From Locusta migratoria (taxonomy: Eukaryota; Arthropoda; Insecta; Orthoptera; Acrididae), in NCBI GenBank assembly GCA_026315105.1, contig CM048755.1:213454333-213518332 (forward strand): DNA of 64,000 nt. Direction: 5' to 3'. The notes below the pieces were generated by a model, which saw nothing but the letters and a program-made list of their open reading frames with translations, did no database searches and was not told the DNA's origin. Positions 1 through 10,984 of this stretch are shown in pieces. The translations under genes and the position numbers were made by a program. Position 1 is the stretch's first letter; each line of letters starts with the position of its first letter.

Positions 1-468
1 GTCGGCAGGCTGTGGAGGTGGAGGTGGTGGAGGAGGGGGAGGAGGAGCCTTCTTGGAGGCGGAAGGGACGGGATCCGCGCTTTCACGTTTGGTGGTCTTT
101 TTACGGGCGCCAGTGGAGGAGGAGGAGAAAGACGGAACGGGGTCGATGGGAATGTGGCGGGGGGCGGGGCCCTGTTGCGGTGCGGCGGTAAAAGGCGGCG
201 ACTGCGGGGTGTCGGCCACCGTGGCCCGGCGATGGGTGATCCGTGCTGGTGAGATGGGGGTGAAGTCTGCCGGGGAGGTGAGGGGGAGATACACGGTGGC
301 TGGGGGTGGAGCAGAGACGTGGGAGGCGGCTGTGGTGGAGAGGAGCACGGAGAGGGGGATGTCGTGGGAAGGGCGGGCGTGCGTGGAGCTCCAAGTCGTG
401 ACGGTGGGGGCGGTGGTGGGGGTGGTATATAAAATGGCGGTGGTGACGGTGACGGGGGTGTTGGACAT
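1..468 (-). CDS. Pro/Thr/Ser-rich ORF open at the window edge, probable LINE ORF1 N-terminus
   Basis: Read on the minus strand from an ATG at 468, this frame stays open for 156 codons to base 1 and leaves the window. It begins MSNTPVTVTTAILYTT, is rich in Pro, Thr, Ser and Ala, has a basic patch (ARKKTTKRE) near residue 120, and ends in a run of about 12 prolines. No catalytic motif is visible. It is preceded by a GC-rich leader (469-1064), the arrangement expected of a LINE with an internal promoter and a gag-like ORF1. A cellular gene with a CpG-island promoter is the alternative. The overlapping plus-strand and other minus-strand frames are low-complexity products of (CGG)n-like sequence and I consider them shadows. 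Confidence 0.4.
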   Translation of the reverse strand, partial: MSNTPVTVTTAILYTTPTTAPTVTTWSSTHARPSHDIPLSVLLSTTAASHVSAPPPATVYLPLTSPADFTPISPARITHRRATVADTPQSPPFTAAPQQGPAPRHIPIDPVPSFSSSSTGARKKTTKRESADPVPSASKKAPPPPPPPPPPPQPAD

Positions 469-1064
469 TGCTAAGGACAAAGAGGGAAAGAAGTCGAAGA
501 GAAAGAAAAGGTGGAAAGTTCAAGGTAAAGCTGGCGACCACTGCAGGTGGCCGGCTGGAACTGGCGGAAGCCTCGGGCCGCGGTGGAGCGGCGGGAGACC
601 ACCGGCAGCTGGCTGGAGGGCGGCGGCGGCGGAGACGACGCCAGCGGCGGGTGGACGGCGAGCACCGACCCGAGGGGATCGGGGCGGCTCCGTAGCGGCG
701 GCGACGGGGCGGCGAACCGGTCCGGCGGTCAGCGGGACCCCCGGGGCAGAACCTCCGGGCGGCGGCGGCGGTGGCGGCGGCGGCGGCGAGACGATCCCCG
801 GGCTGGACTGGAGCAGCGGGGCAGCGGGGCGGCGAGCAGGTCCGGCAGGGCCTCCAGGCAGTGCTGGGCGGAGACAGCGGCAGACGGCAGACGGCAGCGG
901 CAAGCAGCAGGGCCTCGTGACACCGGTACGCCGCGGCGATGAGTAGCACGACTAGCAGCAGGGACGACGGCAGACCTGGAAGCAGATCGGACGAACGTTA
1001 CAAACAACGTCACGGTGGTGCCTGCTACCAGGCGGGAATGATGACAAATCAAGATGGCGGCCCC
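469..1064 (-). promoter_or_regulatory. GC-rich leader / CpG-island-like promoter region
   Basis: About 600 bases dense in CG dinucleotides and CGG/GGC triplet runs, bounded sharply at 1065 by AT-rich DNA. It lies directly upstream of the minus-strand ORF starting at 468. I read it as the 5' UTR and internal promoter of a minus-strand retroelement. A CpG-island promoter of an unrelated gene would look similar. Confidence 0.4.
1050..1063 (-). promoter_or_regulatory. YY1/Pho-type motif at the presumed element 5' end
   Basis: The plus strand reads CAAGATGGCGGCCC, so the minus strand carries GCCGCCATCTTG, the consensus form of a YY1/Pleiohomeotic site. It falls at the abrupt edge between the GC-rich leader and AT-rich flank, where transcription of the minus-strand element would begin. 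YY1 sites at the 5' end of mammalian L1 set its start site. That role here is inference. Confidence 0.4.
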
Positions 1065-3070
1065 CTATTTATGCCCTTTTTCCAAACTGGACAATTTTTA
1101 CAAAACTTAAAATGGGACCTTTTTTATACAAGTAATATATCAATTTGACATCAAATTTTACCAGCTTTCCAGTGCTGTTATTGGTTTTTTTGTAACTACA
1201 ACAGTTTTTAAACAAAATAGTTATTAGCTGCGTGTCTGTAACAGCCACTTTCATTTTCTTTAAATAAACATAAATATACCATGATGTTCGTCTTAAAATC
1301 TCCGATACTATGACCGTTTCAGCTCCCCTGTACCTCGCTAAGTTTTCGAGTAATTAATTTTCTAATAGTATTTCTTATTAAAGCTAAGAGGCTAGCCGCC
1401 ACAGCACCATCTTGTGGCAACGGCCAGAACCCGGCCACGCGATCGCGCCCAAAACGAGCGCGTCCACATATGTATTCGAAACAGACATTTAAAATCGGGC
1501 TGTACCGTCATAAACCGGAGCGCGATCACCAGTTGTAGCTGCAGTGAATGAAGGAAATTCATGTATTACCGTTGACTGCCGCTATCGTATGCTTTTCTGT
1601 ATCAACCTGTTATACATTTCAAGTGGGTCAGACCTACGAACGTGGAGGTGACGACATCCATTGAAATTTTTTCATCTGCCCTCAGGACTAACCTACGCAA
1701 TATTAACTATTTCATCAAGTCCAATATCCGCGACATTTGTTATGCCATTCGCATCACTGATGAACCCTTCAGTTGTATTCGTTTACCATTGGTAAATGTG
1801 ACTAACTGATCATGTCACAAGGAATATCAGAGGGCTACTATTGAAAAGAGAGCTACGCATGTTATTCAACTAGCTCAATCAACTGCCCTCCCTCCTTCTT
1901 TCTTTAGGAAAATTACAATTTTTCTGACCAAGCATTCAGCCCTACAGCAACATTCAGTAAAAGTAAAGCAGTCAACAATCCGAAGATTGGTTTGAACACC
2001 ACAGTGCTTTACTAGGCATGGTCCTGTTTGAGGTGGTATGCCGTTGCCTTCCTCCGACCTTCAAACTGACTTACCCAGCCAGTTATAGGGGGACCTACAG
2101 TTTAACGTGGGTTCCGAACCACGGCAACATTCAGTATAACTTAGAATACCGAAGATGGATTAAATCGCCCTAGCTATCCATAAAGACCTGAAACGTTTCA
2201 GATAATTCATTTGAAATTACCGCCACTATACTCCGCTTTAGTTATTGTTAACGGTACCAATCGATCTCTCATGGATAGGTACCAATATTGACGACTTTAA
2301 TGTTGATAGACTTTGTTGCCTGCAATCTTCTACCCTAGGATAATAGCAGCAAAAGGTCAAATACGCGTTTACCGATAAACTATATTAAAACGAGTTTTAT
2401 TTCTTTCAGGAAGAATAAATAAAGCCAGTCTTCCATCGCTTCTTGGTGCCACAGGCAGTGCCAGAGACGCTGCTATGCTGCGCATGCCAGCAGGCGATAA
2501 GAGTCAGTGTCGCCCGATGTTTCTGCGCCGTATGCAGCGGCTGACTGCGATCCACCAGACCAGAACCACCGCTGAATAGTAGAAAGCATGTTACTACATT
2601 TTCACGAATAACTAGAAATACTAAGTTAAATGACTCTCCTTTATTGCTTTTATTATAACCTTGTCTCCATAACGAGTGTAATCAACCCACATAAGCAGGA
2701 AACAATAACAATTTAAGTACAATAATTCTCATAGAATGCCAATTATGATGGACCTGCCTGAGTTTGGATATTCGAAGTTAGTTTCACATATAAACCTGAT
2801 AGGAAATAACAATCAACTATTCAGCATCACGTGAACTCGCCAATAACAACTACTACACAAGGAACGTTTACAATGGCACCTTACATTACCACTGAAGTTC
2901 TAGTACACATTTATACTTTGTATGACACTGTTAGTCGCATTCGTCGTGCGCGACGTCATGCACATTTCGAGACCATACACTTTCATTGAGATTTAATGCC
3001 CGTCACAATAGCAGCATAAAAGAGCACGTAAGTCTGACTTCGGAGACCTGTTGCTGAAATATAGGATGCG
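1065..3070. other. No gene recognised
   Basis: AT-rich DNA without a convincing ORF. It contains one copy of a dispersed repeat (1991-2121, listed separately). A GC-richer patch at about 2450-2580 is unexplained. Confidence 0.5.
1991..2121 (+). repeat. Dispersed repeat M, copy 1
   Basis: A block around GTATGCCGTTGCCTTCC and ACTTACCCAGCCAGTTA matches the segment at 34324-34450 in order and spacing, at roughly 70 percent by eye. It looks like an old SINE or MITE family. The rest of the element cannot be delimited. Confidence 0.5.
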
Positions 3071-4426
3071 ATGCAGTCTGTAAAATTTAGAGATACGCAG
3101 GTACGTTGTAGTGGGTTAGCGCCAGAAATGACAATAAAGATGACATGTACAATGGAATGCACCGTTTATACGGTTCAGACTATTCGACGACATACAAGTC
3201 ATGGCTGCAAAATATTAACGCGAATTATATACAGAAGGATGGAAAAGCTGGTAGAAGCCGACCTCGGGGAAGATCAGTTTGGGTTCAGGAGAAATGTAGG
3301 AACACGGGAGGCAATACTCACTTTACGGCTTATCCTAGAAGATAGATTAAGAAAAGGCAAATCTACATTTCTAGCTTTTGTAGATTTGGAGAAGGCTTTT
3401 GACAATGTTGATTGGAATAAACTCTTTAAAGTTCTGAAAAAAGCAGGAGTAAATTATAGGGAGCGTAAGGTTATTTACAACTTGTACAAAAACCAGACAG
3501 CGGTTGTCAGAGTTGAAGGGCATGAAAGGGATGCAGTGGTTGGGAAGGGAGTGAGACAGGGTTGTAGCCTTTCTCCAATGTTATTCAATTTGTACATTGA
3601 ACAAGCTATAAAGGAAAGCAAGGAGAAATTTGGTGAAGGAATAAAAGTTCAGGGGGAAGAATTAAAAACATTGCGTTTTGCCGATGACATAGTAATTCTG
3701 TCAGATACAGCAAAGGACCTGGAAGAGCAATTGAATGGAATGGACAGTGTGCTGAAAGGTGCATATAAGATGAACATTAACAAGAGCAAAACTAGGGTAA
3801 TGGAGTGCAGTGTAAGAAAATCAGGTGATGCTGAAGGAATTAGATTGGGAAACGAAGCAGTAAAGGAGGTAGATGAGTTTTGTTACTTGGGCAGTAAAAT
3901 AACAAATGATGGGCGCAGTACAGAGGATATAAAATGCAGAATGGCAATGGGTAGAAAAGCGTTTTTGAAAAAGAGAAATATTGATTTAGGCCTAAGGAAG
4001 TCCTTTCTGAGGGCATTTGTATGGAGTGTTGCCTTGTATGGGAGTCAGACATGGACGATAAACAGTGCGGACAGGAAGAGGGTTGAGGCTTTTGAAATAT
4101 GGTGCTACAGAAGAATGCTGAAGATTAGGTGGGTGGATCGCGTAACTAATGAGGAGGTACTGAACAGAATTGGGGAGAAAAGGAATTTCTGGCATACCTT
4201 GACTAAAAGAAGGGATAGATTGGTAGGACACATTCTTAGACATCAAGGAATTGTTAATTTAGCGTTGGAGGGAAGTGTGTGGGGAAAAAATCGCAGGGGA
4301 AGACCAAGAGATGGATACAGTAAGCAGATTCAGACAGATGTAGGTTGTCGTTCTTATGTGGAGATGAAGAGGCTTGCTCAGGATAGGGTATTGTGGAGAG
4401 CTGCATCAAACCAGTCTCCGGACTGA
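3071..4426 (+). CDS. RTE-like LINE reverse transcriptase ORF, 5'-truncated
   Basis: A 451-codon uninterrupted ORF. Recognisable RT sequence begins near base 3197 (CKILTRIIYRRMEKL). The first ~42 residues look like fused flanking sequence, so the start is not the natural one. RT blocks in order: GEDQFGFR, FVDLEKAFDNVDW, GVRQGCSLSPMLFNLY, LRFADDIVIL (FADD at 3677-3688, in place of the commoner YADD), CYLGSKIT. The C-terminal region has LYGSQTWT, WCYRRMLKI and RLVGHILRH, typical of RTE-type endonuclease-RT proteins. The endonuclease half is missing, as in a copy truncated during target-primed reverse transcription. After the stop come GACCACAACAACAACACC (about 4428-4445), a short ACA-repeat tail that marks the 3' end. 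No frameshift is visible, so the copy is fairly young or is a long chance survival. Exact clade is uncertain. Confidence 0.85.
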   Translation: MQSVKFRDTQVRCSGLAPEMTIKMTCTMECTVYTVQTIRRHTSHGCKILTRIIYRRMEKLVEADLGEDQFGFRRNVGTREAILTLRLILEDRLRKGKSTFLAFVDLEKAFDNVDWNKLFKVLKKAGVNYRERKVIYNLYKNQTAVVRVEGHERDAVVGKGVRQGCSLSPMLFNLYIEQAIKESKEKFGEGIKVQGEELKTLRFADDIVILSDTAKDLEEQLNGMDSVLKGAYKMNINKSKTRVMECSVRKSGDAEGIRLGNEAVKEVDEFCYLGSKITNDGRSTEDIKCRMAMGRKAFLKKRNIDLGLRKSFLRAFVWSVALYGSQTWTINSADRKRVEAFEIWCYRRMLKIRWVDRVTNEEVLNRIGEKRNFWHTLTKRRDRLVGHILRHQGIVNLALEGSVWGKNRRGRPRDGYSKQIQTDVGCRSYVEMKRLAQDRVLWRAASNQSPD

Positions 4427-4446
4427 AGACCACAACAACAACACCA

Positions 4447-5427
4447 AGACAGGAGTGCAATACGGTTCAACTTCAACATGTTTCTGCAGTCGTTTAGATT
4501 GAGTAAGGGGATTTGAATTAAAATCGAGAGAACGGCCGTAAAGATTGAGGAAGTAACCAACTCTCGTATTACGGGCATTACGATGTCTCTTTCCGAGGCT
4601 CTCTGTCCAACATTGGAACCTGTCGCCTGTATGAAGCATTATCACGCAAACTGGGGCCTTAAGTGTTCAAAAATGTACTTCATTTAAGGGGTAATGTGAG
4701 ATACCCACTGCTTCCCCCCCAGCATTTTCTGCATTTTCGCCTCCAAGAAAGCATTATGTGGACCTAAGAGTTCTGAGGAGGATGGCCACCTAGTTTATAA
4801 TGCTGCACAATTCTTAGCAGACCGTTTCATATCACTGCTTCTGTATCTATGCTGTGTATGCTTATGAAGTAAGCAGCGAATAGCGAAATTTCTATAATAT
4901 ATGTTACGTTGTATGCACTTCTTATTTCGTATTTCATGTCTAATTCTAGAATAATCATTCAATCCCCCCGCCACCCCGAGCCAAGCCAATATTAGGTAGT
5001 TAATATTTGATTTTATTGTAAGCATAATATCATAGGTATTACTTTATGAGAGATACAAGAAATGAAGGAAGTTTGATGATCATTTGTGATTATTTTTATT
5101 CCTATAGTATGTTTTCTTATTGGTTGTGAATCAGTCGTGAGGACCATTCTCGTGAATGTTGATGCACCAATTTGCCTCACTCCAGTTGATTTGTTTGAGG
5201 ACAAGTGTCGTTAAATTAACCGAGTTGTTGCACCCTGGGGACCCTTCGGTTCACCGACAGTTACTTCTTTCACTTGCCTATTCCTCAGTGAGGTTATCGT
5301 TCATAAATTAGTTTGTTTAGTAGGCTACTACTGGCCCCGGTGCCCTGCAGGCTGTTGCCTACCTTTACCAGCTACTGTTGTGTCGCTAAGACTACTATCA
5401 TGCTACAGACACTGTTCCAATGTCAAA
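4447..5427. other. No gene recognised
   Basis: AT-rich sequence with a short poly-C tract near 4716. Only small chance ORFs. I see nothing to annotate. Confidence 0.5.
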
Positions 5428-5599
5428 TATTCAAAAGTTTGTAAATCTAATGTTCATCAGTCCCTAGGCTTACAAATTACTTAAACTTACGCTAAGGACA
5501 ACATACACATCCATGCCCGAGGTAGGACTCGAACCTCCCACGGCGAGCAGCGGCGCTCTCCGCAGCAAGGCGCCTTAGAGCGCTCGGCCACTCCACGAC
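5428..5599 (-). mobile_element. tRNA-derived SINE (B-like variant)
   Basis: On the minus strand a tRNA-like head with B-box GGTTCGAGTCC is followed by a GGCATGGATGTG linker and a tail ending TTTACAAAC-like. This is the common SINE architecture of the window. Diverged copy, TSD not resolved. Confidence 0.75.
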
Positions 5600-6888
5600 A
5601 GCTGTTAAGTACCCAATGCCCGGAATTTCGATAATGGGAATCCTGTACGGTTCATCAGTATTGGAACAGGCCACTGAACTACACGATGACTGCTGATTAT
5701 TTGCTAGCTATTGACTACAAAGATGATCATTTTATCCTTCAGTAAACACGGACGTGCTGTGAATATATCGGTTACTTCATGCTACTGAAACAGCGCGATG
5801 TATTTTTACCCATTCTGCCGGTAGCCACCCGGTCGGTGATTGTTGTCGAATGCCGCTGCAATTAATTTATTGAGCCTTCCCCTTTTTATCTCTTACCATA
5901 CAGCCGGGTTATCGAGTCTATCTCGTTTAACGTCTTCTGTCGAGGAGTGAGCAGCTCCGTCGACACTGCCAGGCTTTATGATACTTTCCACCAAACATAA
6001 AAGCGGTATCGCTCCTCCCTTGCCGCAGTGTTGTTACCTACGGGCTCACAGAATGTTTGCTGTGATGTGAGAACTCAGTTTGGGCACACAGTTGAGCAAA
6101 GAGTCGTGATTATGCCATAACAGCTGACCGACTGATAGCCGTCTCCGTGGTACGTTACTTGTTTACGTCGAAAGTCATTCAAACAACTTGCCGATGATTA
6201 GTCATGTGAAATGATCACTAGAGAGTCGCCGACATCCGTCCCCTTGCTAGTTTTGGGGCTAGACGTAGCTGGTAGTTTAGTCCCTACAGATCTTAGAAGT
6301 CGACCGAAATGATAATCTCTCTCTTTCCGGAATCATCACATTGCCTTGTGGGAATTATACAGTCGGACCCTTTGGGGTGACACCTGACAAAACTCTAGAG
6401 GTTTTTATAAATATAACTTTTCTCACTTTAATGTCAGTATTTGGATGCTTTTGTTTGCACCCGAGTTCCACAATATACCTTAATTTATCCGTTAAAGCAG
6501 TCACACTGAAGAGTTGCTCATCACAAACAAGAAAACACACTGTGTACACACCAATTTCGCAATTATGTATGTACAGCTATTAACTAGCGTATGCTTCATA
6601 TGCGTCCTTCCCGTCATATTCACTAAACAGCTCCATGTTATACACAAAATACCATTCATTACACTTACAACAAATAGATATTTGTGCTAAGGGTTTCGTG
6701 TTTTCAGTTTTGTGTTTGGCCATCATTGTAGTTAGTTTATGATGTCTGCAGTACACGTGTGTGCACCGTCACTATCATTACGTCCCTTACGCTTTTCTGC
6801 AAATTATACGGCAGTGTTCAGACACGAATACCTACTATTATTCACTTCGCCCGAAGTATTTGTTGTTTTATTGTGAGTTGCAACGCTG
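5600..6888. other. No gene recognised
   Basis: No ORF with recognisable similarity. The 80-codon frame at 6341-6583 has no domain and no homologue elsewhere in the window. Confidence 0.45.
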
Positions 6889-7070
6889 CACGGGAGTAGC
6901 CGCATGGTCTAAGGAAACGTGCTATTGACTGAGCGGCCGCTCCAGCAGGAGGTTCGAGTCTTCCCTCGGACATGTGTATGTGTGTGTGTGTGTGTAAGTT
7001 AAAGTAGTCTGCAAGTGTAGGGGCTGATGACCATAGAAATTTGGTCCTACAGGTTTACAAACATTTGAAC
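6889..7070 (+). mobile_element. tRNA-derived SINE
   Basis: Head GGGAGTAGCCGCATGGTCTA, B-box GGTTCGAGTCTTCC, a (GT)n-expanded linker, then GGGGCTGATGACC and the tail ACAAACATTTGAACC. Confidence 0.8.
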
Positions 7071-7117
7071 CAAACTGCTATGGTCATCGGTCCCTAGACT
7101 TACAAACTACTTAAACT
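7070..7117 (-). mobile_element. SINE 3' fragment, tail-to-tail with its neighbour
   Basis: CCAAACTGCTATGGTCATC and GACTTACAAACTACTTAAAC are the reverse complement of the same SINE tail. They abut the plus-strand SINE ending at 7070. Only the 3' ~48 bases are present. Confidence 0.65.
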
Positions 7118-7898
7118 AATAAATGGATTCTTCCGTCACTTCTTGGTAGAACGCTTCCATATTTAAGGTTGAAAACAAAGAAACTGTTTCTGTTCTACTA
7201 ATTTTTTGTTTATTTACTAACTAGTTTTCGGCTTATTAGGCCATCGTCAGGTAAACTGTTGACAGGCGTCGACAAAGACGCTATTGTTTAGGTTACCAAA
7301 GATGGTAAACAAAGATACAACACACATAATATTTGGTCTTTGCATATGACATTTGTTGGAATTGCAAATAATTATCTGTTGTCATGTAGAATTGTTTCCC
7401 GCGCCGAAACCCACACATACTTAGTTATTCTACCTGTTGTTAGCTTTATGCCTGGAACGCACTCATACACTATTCAACCGATTGCTATGTCGACACCTTA
7501 GAAATTACACTTAACGCTTCGGTACAGAAGGGAGTGGAGTTTGCGCCAGACGAGCTACCAATCTCTCTTTCCTGGATAGCAGTGGTTACTACGTTGCTCA
7601 CAGTTTCAAATCTGTGTCGTTCTGTTGGGTTTTATGGATAATTTAGCAGTATGAGATGCTTCCTTCTGTTTACGTTTCTCGCCGGATAACCGGAGTTCCT
7701 CTGTTTCGAGATCACCCAACGAATTCATACGTGCTGTTTAAACTGTTATATAACATGCTTTACACTTTTAATATCCCTTAATACCCCTTCATTTATTATC
7801 TATGTAATTTCGTAATTTCCCTTTATTTAATTGCTACAAGTCTTCAAGTACATGCGAAGTATTCAAAATACTGTTGAACTTCCATGACTTTATTCATA
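7118..7898. other. No gene recognised
   Basis: Contains GTTTTCGGCTTATTAGGCCA at about 7223. This is the 'TTTCGGC..GGCC' motif that recurs in the inverted-repeat element at 50.6 kb. Nothing else recognised. Confidence 0.4.
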
Positions 7899-7979
7899 TA
7901 CATCTAGATAGATACTCTGCGAATCACATTGAAGTGTAAGGCAGAGGGTTCATTCAACCACTTTTATGATATTTCTCCA

Positions 7980-9820
7980 TAGTTCCACTCTCTAATAGCT
8001 CGCGGGAAAAAGGAACACCTAAATCTTTCTGTTTTCGATCTGATTTCTCTTATTTTATTATGATGGTCATGTCACCCTATATAGGTGGGTGCTAATAATA
8101 TACGTTCGCATTCCGAAAAGAAAGTTGGTGAGAGGAATTTCGCAAATAGACCTCGCCGCAACGAATAATGCCTTTCTTTTAATGATTTCCACCCCAACTC
8201 GTTCATCATCTCCGTGATACTCTCTCCCCTATATCACGACAATACAAAAAGAGCTGCCCTTCTCTGAATTGCCTCTGAATCATCTGTCAATCCCGCCTGG
8301 TGTGGATCCCACAATGTGAAGCAATACTACAGAATAGGACGCACAAATGTAGTGTAGGCAATTTCTTTAGTAGAACTGTTGCGTCTTCTAAGTGTCCTGT
8401 CAATGAAATGTAGACTTTGGTTCGCCTTCCCTACAATATTTTCTATGTGTTATTTCCATTTTAAGTTGTTCGTAATTGTTACTCCTAGGTATTTAGTTGA
8501 ATTTACGACCTCAAGCTTTGACAGATTTATCGTGTAACCGAAGTTTAAGGGATTTATTTTCTTGGTTATATGGATGACCTCACACTTCTCATTATTAAGG
8601 GTCAATTGCCAATTTTTGCACCATGCAGCTATCTTATCTAAATCATTTTGCAGTTTCTTTTGATCTTCTGATGACTTTACTAACCGATAAATGACAGCAT
8701 CAGCTACAAACAGTCTAAGAGAGCTACTAAGATTTTCTCCTAAATCGTTTATAAAAATAAGGAACAATAGGAGTCCTATAACACTTCACTGGGGAACGCC
8801 AAATATCACTTCTGTTCTGCTCGATAACTTCCCCTCAATTACAACGTACTGTGTCCTTACTGACAGGAAATCACGAATCCTATCGCACAACTGTGGCGAT
8901 GTTTCATAAGCACGCAATTTTATTAGAAGACTCTTGTGAGGTACAGTGTCTAAAGTCTTTCGGGAATCGAGAAGTACATAACCTATTTGACATCTCTTAT
9001 CAATAGCACTCATCACATTATGTGGGTAAAGAGCTCCATGTGTTTCACAAGAACGATACTTTCTAAATCCGTATTGACTATGGAACAATAGCTCGTTCTC
9101 CTCGAGCTAGTCCATAATATTTGAAGAAAGTATACGTTCTAAAACCAGGCTGCAAACTGACGTCAGTGATATAGGCCTGTAATTTTGCGGGTCACTCCTA
9201 TTACTTTCTTGAATATTGGCTACTTTCCACTCTTTGGGTACTCAACGTTCGCTAAGCGAGCGGTTGTATATGATAGAGAGGTATGGGGCTATTGCATCAG
9301 TATACTCTGGAAGGAACTTAATTGTTATGTAGTTAGGACCGGGAGACTACTTTTATTAAGTGATTTAAACGCATGATGGTGATGTTGTTGATAGGAATTC
9401 TGGAGTATTTGCTTCGTCTTGTCTAGTGAAGGAATCTCGGAAAGCTGTATTAAGCAATTCCGCTTTAGCACAACTGTCATCGCCGACTGCAGTGGCCGAG
9501 GGGTCCGCGGCGGGACAGTCACAGTCTGCTTAGGCGCTACGGTCGGGGGTTCGAATCGCCCCCTCGGGCAAGGATGTTTGTGTCGTCTTTCGTATTACGT
9601 AGTTAATAAGTAGTTTGTAAGTTTAGGGACTGATGACCACGCAGTTCAGTCCCTTAAGCTTAACAAACATTTTTGAACAACTGTCATCAGTAGCATCACC
9701 ATTTACTGCTAGTATACTTTACGACCAGAATTTCACGGGGTTTAGTTAAATTCGAGCTAACTTCCTAGTTTCAGTAAAATATTGCCATTCTTGCGGGTAT
9801 TTTGCGCGTTTACACTTTGC
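7980..9820 (-). pseudogene. LINE reverse transcriptase remnant
   Basis: Frames on the minus strand carry RT blocks: YGFRKYRSCETHGAL and LLDSRKTLDTVPHKSL (9088-8786), FGVPQ, then FLIFINDLGENLSSSLRLF and ADAVIYRLVKS (8767-8450), QLTLNNEKCEVIH and KYLGVTIT. The catalytic FADD reads FVADA, so the aspartate pair is damaged, and the reading frame shifts several times. The segment 9100-9480 continues upstream in frame-disrupted form up to the SINE. Non-functional. The same family is seen at 14.96-16.19, 60.9-61.9 and 62.8-63.6 kb. Confidence 0.8.
9482..9677 (+). mobile_element. SINE-A with 11-bp TSD
   Basis: tRNA-like head (GCAGTGGCCGAGGGGTC, B-box GGTTCGAATC), middle GGGACTGATGACC, tail ACAAACATTTTTGAA. 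Flanked by CAACTGTCATC at 9471-9481 and 9678-9688. Inserted into LINE copy 1. Confidence 0.9.
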
Positions 9821-9822
9821 AT

Positions 9823-9824
<2 letters not shown>

Positions 9825-9871
<47 letters not shown>
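9825..9871. repeat. 47-nt T homopolymer (A run on the LINE strand)
   Basis: An uninterrupted T run inside LINE copy 1. In the minus-strand reading frame it encodes 16 lysines between endonuclease and RT segments. It may be an expanded A-rich linker or the poly(A) tail of an unseen insertion. Confidence 0.8.
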
Positions 9872-9872
<1 letters not shown>

Positions 9873-9989
9873 TGATATTGATCTAACCTGTTTTGTTTAC
9901 CACGGCGGGTCAGCCTCCTCTTTTGTTGAACTGTTTGGTATGAAACTGACAATCGTTGTCGATATTATTTCTTTGAATGTAAGCCACAT

Positions 9990-10900
9990 CTGATCTACAC
10001 TAAATTGTTAATTTTGAAAGACTGGAGATTCTCAATCAGGAAAGCGTTAATCGATTTTTTATCTGCTTTTATGAGTAGATATATTTTTTGTTTGTTTTTG
10101 GTAGATTTGGGAAGTCCGATATTCATTCTGTGTTCAATAATCCCTGTATCTGTTTTGATGCTCTTTACTAGCTCCGGATTATTTGCTGCTAAGAGGTGAA
10201 GTATATTTTCACTACCTTTTACCATTCTAGTGGTTCGTGAACTAATTGCTCTTGCTGGCCGCGGTGGCCGAGGGGACTGAGGCGCTCCAGTCACGGTCTG
10301 CACGGCCACTACGGTCGGGGGTTCGAATCCCCCCTCGGGCATGGATATTTGTGCCGTCCTTAGTCTTAGCTAGTTCATAAGTAGTTTGTAAGCTTAGGGA
10401 CTGATGACCCCGTAGTTAAGTCTCATAAGTTCTACAAACATTTGAACATTTAATTGCTCGAGATAATTTTCGTAGAATGCGTTTAGTACAATTTCGGACG
10501 ATGTTTTATGTTTGCCTCCAGTTTTGAACATGTATTTCTGCCAACATATCGAGGATAAATTAAAGTCGCCACCAATTAAAATTGTATGTTTTTGGTACGT
10601 TCTTGAAATTTGATCCAATCTTTCTTTGATATTTCTGCAATTGAATCGTCTGAGTCAGAGGTCGATAAAAGGAACCAATTATTAATTTATTATGGTTGTT
10701 AGGTATAACCTCTAGCCATACCAACTCACAGGAGCAATCTACTTCAGTTTCGCTACAGAATAAACCGCCTGTGACAGCAATAAATACGCCACTACCTATT
10801 TTATTTAATCTCTTTTTTCTGGACACCATTTGCCCCTTTGTAAAAATTTCAGCTGAACTTATCTCCGGCTTAGCGAGCTTTCGGAACCTAAAATGATTTG
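9990..10900 (-). pseudogene. LINE endonuclease remnant
   Basis: Minus-strand frames hold apurinic-type (exo_endo_phos) motifs: SGVFIAVTGGLF, CELVWLEVIPNN and IIGSFYRP (10829-10560), then ILIGGDFNLSSICW (10618-10394), the GDFN block that carries a catalytic Asp and Asn. SINE 10252-10450 splits the domain. The last part, to about 9995, is still readable (IEHRMNIGLPKSTKNKQ). Frameshifts make it inactive. A matching endonuclease start is found in the plus-strand copy at about 19050-19206. Confidence 0.8.
10252..10450 (+). mobile_element. SINE-A with ~9-bp TSD
   Basis: Full-length: head GGCCGCGGTGGCCGAG, B-box GGTTCGAATCC, tail ACAAACATTTGAACATT. TSD TAATTGCTC at 10243-10251 and 10451-10459. Interrupts the endonuclease of LINE copy 1. 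Confidence 0.9.
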
Positions 10901-10984
10901 AGATTCAGTACTTTTTATTAGTGCCTGGAGCTCTGGTACTGTCCCCACACAGCTTCGACAATTTACAACTGTTACGCCAATGGT

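Noticed and set aside
53..949. Overlapping long frames on both strands (up to 297 codons) in the GC-rich region
   Set aside because: GC-rich triplet-repeat DNA has few stop codons in any frame. Apart from the minus-strand frame at 1-468, these show only low-complexity Arg/Gly/Pro runs.
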